This document shows, piece by piece, positions 16,349 through 24,718 of a DNA stretch of 64,000 nt. A program made the translations under genes and the position numbers. Location of the stretch: the NCBI GenBank assembly GCA_031408575.1, contig JANNWS010000208.1, forward strand, positions 1 to 64,000, written 5' to 3'. Numbering within the stretch: position 1 is the first letter of the stretch; each line of letters starts with the position of its first letter. The notes below the pieces were generated by a model. That model saw only the letters and a list, made by a program, of their open reading frames with translations, was not told where the DNA came from and ran no database searches. This DNA comes from Aliitabrizicola sp031408575. GTDB taxonomy: Bacteria > Pseudomonadota > Alphaproteobacteria > Rhodobacterales > Rhodobacteraceae.

Positions 16349-18397
16349 ATGGCGGTATTCCTCGGCGTCGATACAGGCGGCACCTATACTGACGCGGTGA
16401 TCGTCGATGAGGCCGCCGACCGCGTCATCGGCTCGGCCAAAGCGCTGACGACGCGGGGTGATCTGGCGCTTGGTATAGGGCGGGCAGTCGATGCGGCCCT
16501 GGCGGGGGCGGGCGTGCGGGCGGAGGATGTGCAGCTTGTCTCGCTGTCGACGACACTGGCCACCAATGCGCTGGTCGAAGGGCAGGGCGGGCGTGTGGCC
16601 CTGATCTTCATCGGCTTTGACGACGGCGATCTTGAACGGGGCGGGCTGACCGACGCGCTGCGCGGCGATCCGGTGATCCGGCTGGCGGGCGGGCATGGCC
16701 ATGCCGGGCAGGAACTGGCCCCGCTGGATTTGTCAGCGCTGGAGGTCGCGGTGGCGGGGCTGGCCGATCAGGTGATGGGCTTTGCCGTTGCCGCGCGGTT
16801 TGCCACCCGAAATCCGGCGCATGAGGTGGCGGCACGCGCGCTGATCCGGGCGGTCACGGGGCGGCCCGTGACCTGCTCGCACGAGTTGTCGGCACAGCTG
16901 AACGGACCGAAGCGGGCGCTGACAGCAGTTTTGAATGCCCGGCTCATCGGGATGATCGACCGGCTGGTTGCGGCCTGCGAGCGGCATCTGGCAGCGATCG
17001 GCATTGACGCGCCTTTGATGGTGGTGCGCGGCGATGGCGCGCTGATTTCGGCGGCGATGGTGCGCGAGCGTCCGATTGAAACCATTCTGTCCGGCCCGGC
17101 CGCCAGCATTGTCGGCGCGCGCTGGCTGACCGGCGAGGCGGATGCGCTGGTGTCTGACATCGGCGGGACCACCACCGATGTGGCCCTGCTGCGCGGAGGC
17201 CTGCCCGAGATCGACCCGCTGGGGGCGCGCGTCGGCCCCTACCGCACAATGGTCGAGGCGGTGGCAATGCGGACCACGGGCCTTGGCGGCGACAGCGAGG
17301 TGCATCTGCTGACCGAGGGGTTGCAGGGGGGGGTGCGCCTTGGCCCGCGGCGGTTGGTGCCGGTGTCGCTGTTGGCGGTGGATCATGGCCCGATGGTGCG
17401 CAATGCGCTGGACCGCTGGCTATCAGCCGATGCTGCGGGCGAACAGGACGGGCGGTTTGTTATTCCCATGCCAGTCGTTGGCGGGGGGCAGGCGGGCGGG
17501 CTGACCGCGCGTGAGGCGGCCGTTCTGGCCCGCATTGACCGACCGATGCCGCTGGTAGCCGCCTTGACCTCGCGGCTTGAAGAGGCGGCGCTGGAGCGGC
17601 TGGTGGCGCGGGGGCTGGTGATGCTGTCAGGAGTGACACCTTCGGATGCAAGCCATGTGCTGGGCCGGCTCGACGACTGGGACGGAGCGGCGGCGCAAAT
17701 GGCGCTGCGCCTGCTGGCCCGACGGCGCAACGGGCGGGGCGACCGCTTTGCGCCGGATGCGCCAGCGCTGGCGCAGGCGATCATCAACCAGCTGACGGCG
17801 CAGACCGTGGATTGCCTGCTGGAGGCAGCTTTCGGCGAAGAGGCGCGTTTTGCAGGCCAGTCGTCCGAGGCGCTGGCCCGCAACCCGCTGACGGTGGCCG
17901 GGCTGGATCAGCACTGCGGTGTGGTCGAAATCAGCGTGCGGCTTGGCGTTCCGGTCATCGGGCTGGGGGCGTCTGCAGCGTCGTATTATGGCGCGGTGGG
18001 GGCGCGGCTCGGGGCGCGGATGATTTTGCCCGAACATGCCGGTGTGGCCAATGCCATCGGCGCGGTGGTGGGGCAGGTATCACAGCGCGCAACCGGCCTG
18101 GTATCAAGCGCCGGCGAAGGCCGTTTTACCGCGCATCTGGCCGGGGGGCTGGTGGCATTTGACGAGCGCGATGCGGCACTCAACGCAATGGAGGCGGCAC
18201 TGGTGGCCGAGGCTTCGGCCCGGGCGCGGCAGGCGGGGGCCTGCGAATTGCGTGTAAGTGTGACCCGCGACATCCGCGCAGCCGAGGTCGAGGGGCGGTC
18301 GATGTTCATCGAGGCGACCGTGACCGCCACCGCCAGCGGCCGCCCCCGCGTGGCGCACGGAGGGTCTGCTGGTGCGGCACCCGTGTTTTCCGCTTGA
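16349..18397 (+). CDS. Hydantoinase/oxoprolinase family protein (HyuA-like)
   Basis: This 682-residue protein is related to the ATP-dependent N-methylhydantoinase subunit A and 5-oxoprolinase. It has the actin-like ATPase signatures FLGVDTGGTYTDAVI (N-terminal), LSTTLATNAL and DIGGTTTDVALLRGG. The partner HyuB-type subunit is not present in the window, so the substrate cannot be inferred. The start at 16349 follows AAGGGGCGGGAC; the frame is open back to 16292. It reads toward the tRNA gene downstream. Confidence 0.8.
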   Translation: MAVFLGVDTGGTYTDAVIVDEAADRVIGSAKALTTRGDLALGIGRAVDAALAGAGVRAEDVQLVSLSTTLATNALVEGQGGRVALIFIGFDDGDLERGGLTDALRGDPVIRLAGGHGHAGQELAPLDLSALEVAVAGLADQVMGFAVAARFATRNPAHEVAARALIRAVTGRPVTCSHELSAQLNGPKRALTAVLNARLIGMIDRLVAACERHLAAIGIDAPLMVVRGDGALISAAMVRERPIETILSGPAASIVGARWLTGEADALVSDIGGTTTDVALLRGGLPEIDPLGARVGPYRTMVEAVAMRTTGLGGDSEVHLLTEGLQGGVRLGPRRLVPVSLLAVDHGPMVRNALDRWLSADAAGEQDGRFVIPMPVVGGGQAGGLTAREAAVLARIDRPMPLVAALTSRLEEAALERLVARGLVMLSGVTPSDASHVLGRLDDWDGAAAQMALRLLARRRNGRGDRFAPDAPALAQAIINQLTAQTVDCLLEAAFGEEARFAGQSSEALARNPLTVAGLDQHCGVVEISVRLGVPVIGLGASAASYYGAVGARLGARMILPEHAGVANAIGAVVGQVSQRATGLVSSAGEGRFTAHLAGGLVAFDERDAALNAMEAALVAEASARARQAGACELRVSVTRDIRAAEVEGRSMFIEATVTATASGRPRVAHGGSAGAAPVFSA

Positions 18398-18433
18398 CGG
18401 CTTCGGGTGCGGTGCATACGTAGCGCCATCGTT

Positions 18434-18510
18434 GGCGAGGTAGCTCAGCTGGTTAGAGCACGCGACTCATAATCGCGGGGTCGGGGGTTCGAGTCCCCCC
18501 CTCGCCACCA
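18434..18510 (+). tRNA. tRNA-Met (anticodon CAT)
   Basis: A complete 77-base cloverleaf: acceptor GGCGAGG pairs with CCTCGCC, then A and an encoded CCA at 18508-18510. The D arm is AGCTCAGCTGGTTAGAGC, the anticodon stem is CGCGA/TCGCG with loop CTCATAA (anticodon 18468-18470), and the T arm is GGGGGTTCGAGTCCCCC. The initiator-type start is absent, so it is elongator Met. A CAT-reading tRNA-Ile (lysidine-modified) cannot be fully excluded by eye. Confidence 0.93.
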
Positions 18511-18915
18511 ATTTTGCCTTCGAACACAGCTAGAGACACCCCAAAAGCCCTTTTCATTCGGGTTTTACGTTGTTCAATTCGGATGCCACCCAAAGTAAAC
18601 CGCTGAAATTCTTCCGATATCGCGGTGCTTGTCGGATGTCGGTCGTATGCTGAAAAAGCTCCAGCATCATCCTGCCGGCAATGATGCCACGATTCGAATC
18701 CCGAAGCTTCGCGATAAGCCGTACATGGCGTCGTGCTGAAAGCACACCAGTGGTATGGCGCGACCATCTGGCTGAGCGGGGTATTGTTGTACCTGCGGGC
18801 CGGACGCCTGCCGAGCGCTGTCTCGAACGGATTTCGCCCCATCGCGCGATGCGCTTGCGCGAGTGCGGCAGTGCTCCCGCTTCGGGTATAATGCCAATCA
18901 GGATTGCACGGCCCT
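18511..18915. other. Gene-free stretch after the tRNA
   Basis: About 400 bp with no recognisable gene. Open frames on the minus strand either run through the tRNA antisense or have no family resemblance. Base composition is lower in GC than the surroundings in parts. It could be a decayed gene or an integration remnant at the tRNA 3' end, but no tRNA-end duplication was found here. Confidence 0.5.
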
Positions 18916-19230
18916 TCAGTCCAACCCGATGAAAACCTGGCCTGCCTCGACCTTCACCGGAAATATCCGGAGATTGACACAGACCGGCGCGCGTTTGGCT
19001 TCGCCGGTGCGATAATCGAACTGGCCATTGTGTTTGGGGCATTCGATCAGGTGACCCATGACCAGGCCGTCGCAGAGGTGCACACTTTCATGCGTGCAGC
19101 GGCCGGCCGTGGCGTAAAAATTGCCGTCCGGAGCATGATATATGGCGTATGTCGAACCGCCATAATCAAAGCGGATCAGGTCTTCGGCATCGATGTCGTT
19201 CGTCGCGCAAGCGCGAATCCATTGCGGCAT
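18916..19230 (-). CDS. Rieske [2Fe-2S] ferredoxin, MocE-like
   Basis: A 104-residue soluble Rieske ferredoxin. The cluster ligands are Cys45-Thr-His47 and Cys64-Pro-Lys-His67, with the family loop GRCTHESVHLCDG. It would pass electrons to an oxygenase. The best match in memory is MocE, the ferredoxin needed with MocD (oxygenase) and MocF (reductase) for rhizopine demethylation in Sinorhizobium. Two genes upstream is a desaturase-type di-iron oxygenase, a natural partner. It is the last gene of the operon, 11 bp after the PanB-like gene. No reductase gene is seen nearby. Confidence 0.85.
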   Translation of the reverse strand: MPQWIRACATNDIDAEDLIRFDYGGSTYAIYHAPDGNFYATAGRCTHESVHLCDGLVMGHLIECPKHNGQFDYRTGEAKRAPVCVNLRIFPVKVEAGQVFIGLD

Positions 19231-19241
19231 TTCAGTTCTCT

Positions 19242-20048
19242 TTATGTGATTTGAGTCTGCAGCGCGGCCCGGAAGGCCACTAGTTCTCCAGCAGCCATAT
19301 TCACCACATGCTGGCCTTCGGGATAGGCAGCCGAAGCGACATCGGTGATGAACTCGCGGAACGCGGCCACCCGTTCGGATTGCAAGCGGTCATATTCGGC
19401 AGCGAAATTGCGGTAGACTTTGGAGTGACGCGGCATGTGGCCGCGATTGGTGCCCAGAATATCCTCGGCAAAAAGATACTGTGCATCGCAGCCCGGCCCC
19501 GCCCCCATGGACCACAAAAGAAGGCCCACCCGGCGGCTGATCTCGCTGGCCACCTCGACCGGGACCACTTCTATTTCCACGGCAAAGGCCCCCGCAGCCT
19601 CATAAGCGCGCGCCTCGTCGAGAAGGGCCATCGCCCCTTGGGCCGTCTTGGCCACCGCCTTCATCCCACCTGTCCAGGTGGCGCGACTTGGTACCAGACC
19701 CACATGCCCAACGACCGGGATATGTTCGCGCGCCACATGTTCCACCGTGCCAAGCCCGCCCGAGCAATAGACCGCATCGGCCCCCGCCAGCATGACCTTG
19801 CAGGACCAACGCAGATAGTCGTCGCGGGTGCCCGCCTCCAGATGGGTCTGACCGGTCATGGAAAACAGCGTCGGCGCGACGTCGCGGTAGCGCGGATGGG
19901 TGACCAACTCGGCAGGAACCGAGACAATGTCGATCCCCGCCACCTCGGCCGCCGCCGCCTCGTCCAGCGACATCACGCGCAGCATGGTCAGTTGCCCTTT
20001 GCCCTTGCGGGCCCGCAGGTCGGCGATTGTGGGTTTGATGCGGGTCAA
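19242..20048 (-). CDS. PanB-like (ketopantoate hydroxymethyltransferase family) protein
   Basis: The 268-residue protein has the size and overall pattern of PanB, a TIM-barrel enzyme moving a hydroxymethyl group from methylene-tetrahydrofolate. The stretch PVVGHVGLVPSRATWTGGMK and IEVVPVEVASEI match PanB (GHLGLTPQ..., LECVPVELAKRI), keeping catalytic Glu160. The metal ligands appear lost: VGDS is VPAE (44-47), ADLPF is SMTGQ (about 63-67), and KIEGG is YCSGG (94-98). So pantothenate synthesis is doubtful. It lies between the oxygenase and the ferredoxin with gaps of 10 and 11 bp, suggesting one pathway. Confidence 0.7.
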   Translation of the reverse strand: MTRIKPTIADLRARKGKGQLTMLRVMSLDEAAAAEVAGIDIVSVPAELVTHPRYRDVAPTLFSMTGQTHLEAGTRDDYLRWSCKVMLAGADAVYCSGGLGTVEHVAREHIPVVGHVGLVPSRATWTGGMKAVAKTAQGAMALLDEARAYEAAGAFAVEIEVVPVEVASEISRRVGLLLWSMGAGPGCDAQYLFAEDILGTNRGHMPRHSKVYRNFAAEYDRLQSERVAAFREFITDVASAAYPEGQHVVNMAAGELVAFRAALQTQIT

Positions 20049-20058
20049 CTCGGTTTCC

Positions 20059-21159
20059 TCAGGTGCCGGATCGGGCGATGTTCAGGATGTGGAACTCTTC
20101 GCGATAAGGCTTGGCCGTCGGCGGCAGTTCCTTGCGATGGTAGTGTTCCGGGTCGATCTTTTGCTGGCGCAGCGAGGCGATGATTTCGCGATAGCCATCA
20201 AGGATCGAGCGGTTTGGCGGCGGCAAATCGGTCTTGATCAACTCATGCAGGCGCGGCAGCGCATGGAAAGGCACCATCGGGAACATGTGGTGTTCGATGT
20301 GGTAGTTCATGTTCCAATAGATGTAACGGCTGATCGGGTTCATATACACGGTGCGGCTGTTCAACCGGTGGTCCAGCACGTTTTCAGCCAGACCCGCATG
20401 TTGCAGATGGCCGCACATCACCATGTGCCAGCTGCCATAGATGCGCGGCAGGCCGATCAGCATCAAGGGCAGCCACGACCAGGTGGCAAGGGCAACCGCA
20501 ATAGTCATCGCGTAAATCGCCATATGGACCCGCGCCGCAAACACCGTCTTGCCCCATTCGCTTTCGGGGATGAAGTTTTTCTCATCAGGCGTCAACGTGC
20601 CGGTGGCGTTGCGGGCCAGGATGCGCAGGGATGTGACCGTGCCGATGACATCGAAGAACGCGAGGAAATTCGTCAGTGTCCTGGGTGGGCGCATCCACGC
20701 GATTTCGGCGTCACGGCCGACGATGTAGGTGTCCGTGTGGTGGCGGGCGTGGCTCCAGCGCCAGGTCACCGGGTTGCGCATCACCATGAAGCTGGCGATC
20801 TGGTAAATGATGTCGTTCATCCATGCAGTGCGGAATGCGGTGCCATGGCCGCATTCGTGCCAGCGGCTGTCGCAGGATGACCCGTAGATCACGCTGTAGA
20901 CGAACAGGAAGGGCACGCAGGCCAAGGTTCCCCAGAAATAGATGCCACCCCAGGCCCCACCGATCAACAGCGCGAACCACAGGATCGTATCGCGGATCGC
21001 CGGCCCGTCGGTACGCTTCATCAGGTCCTTCATCACCGCGCGAGGCACGTCGGAATGATACCATTCGGCCGAGGCCAGCCCAATCTCCACCGCACGGCGG
21101 CTGTCGGGGCCAACAAGGCTGTAATCCCGTTGTCCGACCGGGATAGAAGCTGCGGTCAT
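20059..21159 (-). CDS. Fatty acid desaturase-family membrane di-iron oxygenase (MocD-like)
   Basis: A 366-residue membrane protein with the three histidine boxes of the desaturase/alkane hydroxylase superfamily: HECGH (101-105), HARHH (137-141) and HIEHH (287-291), plus HLQH (251-254). Hydrophobic segments lie near 58-95, 115-128, 208-245. These His residues bind two irons that activate O2. Placed with a Rieske ferredoxin and a sugar transporter, it more likely hydroxylates or demethylates a small polar substrate, as MocD is thought to, than desaturates lipids. A lipid role remains possible. Confidence 0.8.
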   Translation of the reverse strand: MTAASIPVGQRDYSLVGPDSRRAVEIGLASAEWYHSDVPRAVMKDLMKRTDGPAIRDTILWFALLIGGAWGGIYFWGTLACVPFLFVYSVIYGSSCDSRWHECGHGTAFRTAWMNDIIYQIASFMVMRNPVTWRWSHARHHTDTYIVGRDAEIAWMRPPRTLTNFLAFFDVIGTVTSLRILARNATGTLTPDEKNFIPESEWGKTVFAARVHMAIYAMTIAVALATWSWLPLMLIGLPRIYGSWHMVMCGHLQHAGLAENVLDHRLNSRTVYMNPISRYIYWNMNYHIEHHMFPMVPFHALPRLHELIKTDLPPPNRSILDGYREIIASLRQQKIDPEHYHRKELPPTAKPYREEFHILNIARSGT

Positions 21160-21199
21160 TTTAGAGTGCCTCCCTAGAAGCTTGAGTATCTGTCATCGC

Positions 21200-21913
21200 C
21201 TACCACCCGCCATCAATGCCGATGTTCTGGCCGGAAATCATTCGCGCGGCGTCCGACGCAAGGAAAAGCGCAAGGTTCGCAACATCTTCGGGTTGAATGC
21301 GCGACTTGATACATTGGCGTTCCAGGATGAAGCGGTTGTAGTCTTGCAGCCGGCCGGCAAAGACGCGGTTCTCGGCCTCGGATACCACGGCACCGGGTGC
21401 GATGGCATTTACCGTGATGCCATGCGGTCCCAGTTCGCGAGCCAGACCCTTGGTCAGCCCCAGCAGCGCCCCTTTCGAGGCGACATAGGGTACGTAGCCT
21501 TCCCATTGGCCGTTCAGGGTCAGCGAGGTCAGGTTGATGATCCGACCCCAACCCTTGACCTTCATCCCCGGCACGCAGGCACGGGTCAGGGCAAAGGCTG
21601 CGGCCGAATTCACGCGCAACTGGGCTTCGTATTCCTCGATGCTGAAAGCCTCGAACGGCTTGTTGATTATAAGGGCTGCGTTGTTGATCAGGATATCGAA
21701 TGGCCCGGCGGCGGCAACGCGGGCCTGCGCTGCCGACAGGTCGTTCAGATCGACCCCCAGCCAGCCATGCCCGGCGGGCGGTGCCGCCTCGGGCCTGTCG
21801 AGGATGGTGACCAAGGCGCCAGCGCCGGCAAAGGCCGCAGCAAAGGCTGCCCCGATGGAGCCGAGGCCCCCGGTGATCAGTGCATGCCGCCCGTTGAAAT
21901 CCATCATGCCCAT
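21200..21913 (-). CDS. SDR-family oxidoreductase
   Basis: A 237-residue short-chain dehydrogenase. The NAD(P) motif TGGLGSIGAA follows the first strand, NNAA sits near residue 80, and the catalytic residues are in LTSLTLNGQWEGYVPYVASKGA (Ser, Tyr-x-x-x-Lys). The C-terminus has the usual SGQNIGIDGGW. I took the ATG at 21913, 4 bp after the ATPase stop; the frame is open upstream but overlaps the ATPase gene. An inner ATG at 21904 is equally good. It likely oxidises a polyol or sugar acid delivered by the adjacent ABC importer. Confidence 0.85.
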   Translation of the reverse strand: MGMMDFNGRHALITGGLGSIGAAFAAAFAGAGALVTILDRPEAAPPAGHGWLGVDLNDLSAAQARVAAAGPFDILINNAALIINKPFEAFSIEEYEAQLRVNSAAAFALTRACVPGMKVKGWGRIINLTSLTLNGQWEGYVPYVASKGALLGLTKGLARELGPHGITVNAIAPGAVVSEAENRVFAGRLQDYNRFILERQCIKSRIQPEDVANLALFLASDAARMISGQNIGIDGGW

Positions 21914-21917
21914 CGTG

Positions 21918-22649
21918 TCACAAAAGCGCCGAGACTTCCTCGATCGAGGTTTCTGCCGCGGGCTTGTCCAGCACGACTTTGCCCAGGGCCATCGCGACGA
22001 TCCGGTCACAACAGGCAAAGACATGATGCATGTTGTGGCTGATGAAGATCGAAGTCACGCCTTGCGCCTTCAGTCCTTTGACAAAGCCGATCACCTTTGC
22101 GGTTTCCTTGACCGACAGGTGATTGGTCGGCTCGTCCAGTATCATGACCTTGGATTTGAAGTGCATTGCGCGGGCAATCGCCACGCCTTGCCGCTGGCCA
22201 CCTGACAATTCACCGACCAATGCATCGGGTGACCGAAGGTGCAGATCGACATCGGCAATTGCCTTGACCGCATCTTCGCGCATCTTCCGCTCGTCCAGAA
22301 TGCCGATGCCGCCGATGGACCACTTCAGCGGTTCGCGCCCGATAAAGACGTTTCGCGAAATCGTCATCAGCGGCACCATCGAGTTGTACTGATAAATCGT
22401 CTCGATCCCCAGCCGCATAGCATCCTTGGGGTTGCGGATATCGGCTGGCCGCCCCTCGACCAGCACGTCACCACCGTCCTGATGGTGCAGGCCGGACAGG
22501 ATGTTGATCAGGGTCGACTTGCCAGCACCGTTGTCTCCAACCAGTCCTACGGCCTCGCCGCTTTCGACTTTCAGGCTGACACCCTTCAACGCATGAACGC
22601 CCGAGTACCATTTGTGCAGATCGCGGGTTTCGATGATCGGTGTGGTCAT
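21918..22649 (-). CDS. Sugar ABC transporter ATP-binding protein
   Basis: A 243-residue single-domain ATPase of the carbohydrate importer type like FrcA, rather than the double-domain RbsA form. Walker A is GDNGAGKST (about 38-46), the signature is LSGGQRQG, and Walker B is VMILDEPTN. It overlaps the permease gene by 4 bp (ATGA), indicating translational coupling. It would energise import with the permease and binding protein upstream. Confidence 0.92.
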   Translation of the reverse strand: MTTPIIETRDLHKWYSGVHALKGVSLKVESGEAVGLVGDNGAGKSTLINILSGLHHQDGGDVLVEGRPADIRNPKDAMRLGIETIYQYNSMVPLMTISRNVFIGREPLKWSIGGIGILDERKMREDAVKAIADVDLHLRSPDALVGELSGGQRQGVAIARAMHFKSKVMILDEPTNHLSVKETAKVIGFVKGLKAQGVTSIFISHNMHHVFACCDRIVAMALGKVVLDKPAAETSIEEVSALL

Positions 22650-23632
22650 CTGTCGGTCTCCACTTTCATCGCGCGACCGCGACGGCGCAGCCAGGCGTTG
22701 CCGACGACGGCGAAAATGGTCAGGGCGCCAATGGCAAACTTGAACCAGGTGCCATCAATCTGCGACATGACCATGCCGTTGTCGATGACCCGGATCAGGA
22801 TGGCCCCGATCAACCCGCCGATGATCGAGCCGACCCCGCCGGACAGCGAGGTGCCGCCGATCACCGCGGCCGCCACCGCCTGAAGTTCCATTCCTTCGCC
22901 GATCGAGGGCAGGAACGAATTCAGGCGCAACGACTGGATCATCCCGGCAAAGCCAGCAAGGACCGAGCAGATCATGAAACAGGCAATCTTCACCTTGCCA
23001 GTCGGGATGCCCATCGCAGCGGCTGCCGGCAGATAACCCCCGGTAGCCCGCACCCAGTTGCCGAAGTTTGTCCGCGAAAGCAGCAGGCTGATCAATATGG
23101 CAATGCCGATGAACCACAAGACCGAGGCGCGGATCAGACCGCCGTCATCGACAAAGCCGACGAAGATCCAGCTTGGCACCTCGCCCGGCTTGACCCGTGG
23201 CGGAAAGCCGCCGGAAATGACGACCGTCAACGACCGCGCCATGAACAGCATCCCCAGGGTCGTGATGAACGACGGGATGTCAAAGCGAAGGGTGAGCCAG
23301 CCGTTGAGAAACCCGATGACCGCACAGAGCATCAGGCCTACGGTCACCGCCGCCCAGAACGGCCAACCGGCAACGACAAGAACCGCCATGGTCATCGGCA
23401 TCAGAGCAAAGACCGACCCGACAGAAAGATCGAATTCCCCCGAGATCATCAAAAGCGTTACACCGACCGCCACCAGCGCCGTTTCAGGCAAAAGGCCAAG
23501 CACGCCCCGGATGTTGTTGACCGAAAGAAAGACCCCCTCTGACCGGATCTGAAACAGCACGACAAGCAGAAGCAAAAGCATCGCGCTGGCGAGTTCGGGT
23601 TTTTGGAGGGCAAGTTTGACAAGGCGGCGCAT
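22646..23632 (-). CDS. Sugar ABC transporter permease
   Basis: A 328-residue integral membrane protein of the RbsC/FrcC family with about nine to ten hydrophobic segments and the family sequence GGTSLSGGVGSIIGGLIGA near the C-terminus. Together with the ATPase it forms the membrane part of the importer. A perfect 12-bp stem-loop precedes it (23662-23693), separating it from the binding-protein gene. Confidence 0.92.
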   Translation of the reverse strand: MRRLVKLALQKPELASAMLLLLLVVLFQIRSEGVFLSVNNIRGVLGLLPETALVAVGVTLLMISGEFDLSVGSVFALMPMTMAVLVVAGWPFWAAVTVGLMLCAVIGFLNGWLTLRFDIPSFITTLGMLFMARSLTVVISGGFPPRVKPGEVPSWIFVGFVDDGGLIRASVLWFIGIAILISLLLSRTNFGNWVRATGGYLPAAAAMGIPTGKVKIACFMICSVLAGFAGMIQSLRLNSFLPSIGEGMELQAVAAAVIGGTSLSGGVGSIIGGLIGAILIRVIDNGMVMSQIDGTWFKFAIGALTIFAVVGNAWLRRRGRAMKVETDR

Positions 23633-23661
23633 CCGGCAAGATCCTTTTCAAGGGCAAAGCA

Positions 23662-23693
23662 CCGACGCGGGGCGCAAGGAAGCCCCGCGTCGG
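23662..23693 (-). other. Intercistronic stem-loop, binding protein to permease
   Basis: CCGACGCGGGGC (23662-23673) and GCCCCGCGTCGG (23682-23693) are perfect reverse complements around an 8-base loop. In minus-strand RNA no run of U follows, only UGCUUUGCCC. It is therefore more likely an RNA stabiliser or leaky attenuator, giving more binding protein than permease, than a full terminator. Confidence 0.75.
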
Positions 23694-23704
23694 CTTTTGA
23701 GGAA

Positions 23705-24682
23705 TCAGCGCAGGCCTTGTTCCGACAGGCCACGGACTGCGGCCACATCCGCCGGATAGACCAAGGCCTCGCCGGTGTTGATGTCAGCCGGGACAAGGCC
23801 CACGGTCTTGGACAGGTGTACCATCATGACCGGCAGGAAACCCTGCATGTAGGGCTGCTGGTCGACCTCTACCTGAATGTAACCCGCATCCATTTCGTCC
23901 AGAACAACCGGAACGATGTCGAAACCAGCCAGAAGCACCTTGCCTGGCGCTACCCCACGGTCGCGCAGCACGCCCGCCACGCCCGCATGCCAGAATCCGG
24001 TGTCGAAATAGGCGTTGGTTTCGGGCCGGGCCGCAAGATAGGCGCCAACACGGTCGGCCACGATGGCAAGGTCGGTGCCTGAGTCGATCTTTTCATAGGT
24101 GATCGGACGGTCGGGATTGGCCGCGATCATCTCGTCCAGATAGTTCGTGACGCCAAGTGCGCGGGATTCTGACCAGTTCTGACCCGGACCGGAAACACCG
24201 ACCAGAATGTGCAACGGGCCTTCGGCAGGCATGTTGGCCCACTGAGCGCGCGCCAGACCGTAGCCCGCAGGCACGAAGCCCTGACCGACGAAAGCCTGCC
24301 GCGCATTGCCGGCGGCCCCTTCCAGATCGTCCACGTTTGATGCAATGACGATGACGCCGGCATCGCGGGCGCGCTGGATAACATCGTCAAAAGCCGTGTT
24401 GTCGACGATCGAGGTGATCAGGGCATCCGGGCCGCGTGCAAGGGCGGCTTCCATGTTCGCGACCTGCTCGGGGATCGAGCCATCCGTCTGCACATAGATC
24501 ATCTGGCAATTGGCAGCGAGTTTTGCGCAGGCGTCTTCATAGCCCTTTTGAACCGCCTGCCAGAACGTGTTCGACGCTCCCGAATGAACGGTGAACACAA
24601 GGTCCAGCGGGTCTTGTGCAACTGCAGCCGTTGCAGTGGTAGACAACAGGGCCGCGATGGCCAGTCCCTTGAGTTTCTTCAT
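23705..24682 (-). CDS. Sugar ABC transporter substrate-binding protein
   Basis: A 325-residue periplasmic protein of the type I (ribose/galactose/inositol) binding-fold family. The signal peptide MKKLKGLAIAALLSTTATAAVAQ is clear, and the mature protein begins DPLDLVFTVHSG. The hinge patterns ARDAGVIVIASNVD and AGFDIVPVV match periplasmic sugar receptors. The substrate cannot be read from the sequence, but the enzymes in the same operon suggest a sugar acid, inositol derivative or methylated polyol. Confidence 0.9.
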   Translation of the reverse strand: MKKLKGLAIAALLSTTATAAVAQDPLDLVFTVHSGASNTFWQAVQKGYEDACAKLAANCQMIYVQTDGSIPEQVANMEAALARGPDALITSIVDNTAFDDVIQRARDAGVIVIASNVDDLEGAAGNARQAFVGQGFVPAGYGLARAQWANMPAEGPLHILVGVSGPGQNWSESRALGVTNYLDEMIAANPDRPITYEKIDSGTDLAIVADRVGAYLAARPETNAYFDTGFWHAGVAGVLRDRGVAPGKVLLAGFDIVPVVLDEMDAGYIQVEVDQQPYMQGFLPVMMVHLSKTVGLVPADINTGEALVYPADVAAVRGLSEQGLR

Positions 24683-24718
24683 CTTCTTGCTCCTCCCATA
24701 AAACAGGTTGCGGCCTTG

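Noticed and set aside
18453..18842. Minus-strand ORF ending in GGEGGTRTPDPAIMSRVL
   Set aside because: That ending is the antisense translation of the tRNA gene, a well-known false ORF signature; the rest has no family resemblance.
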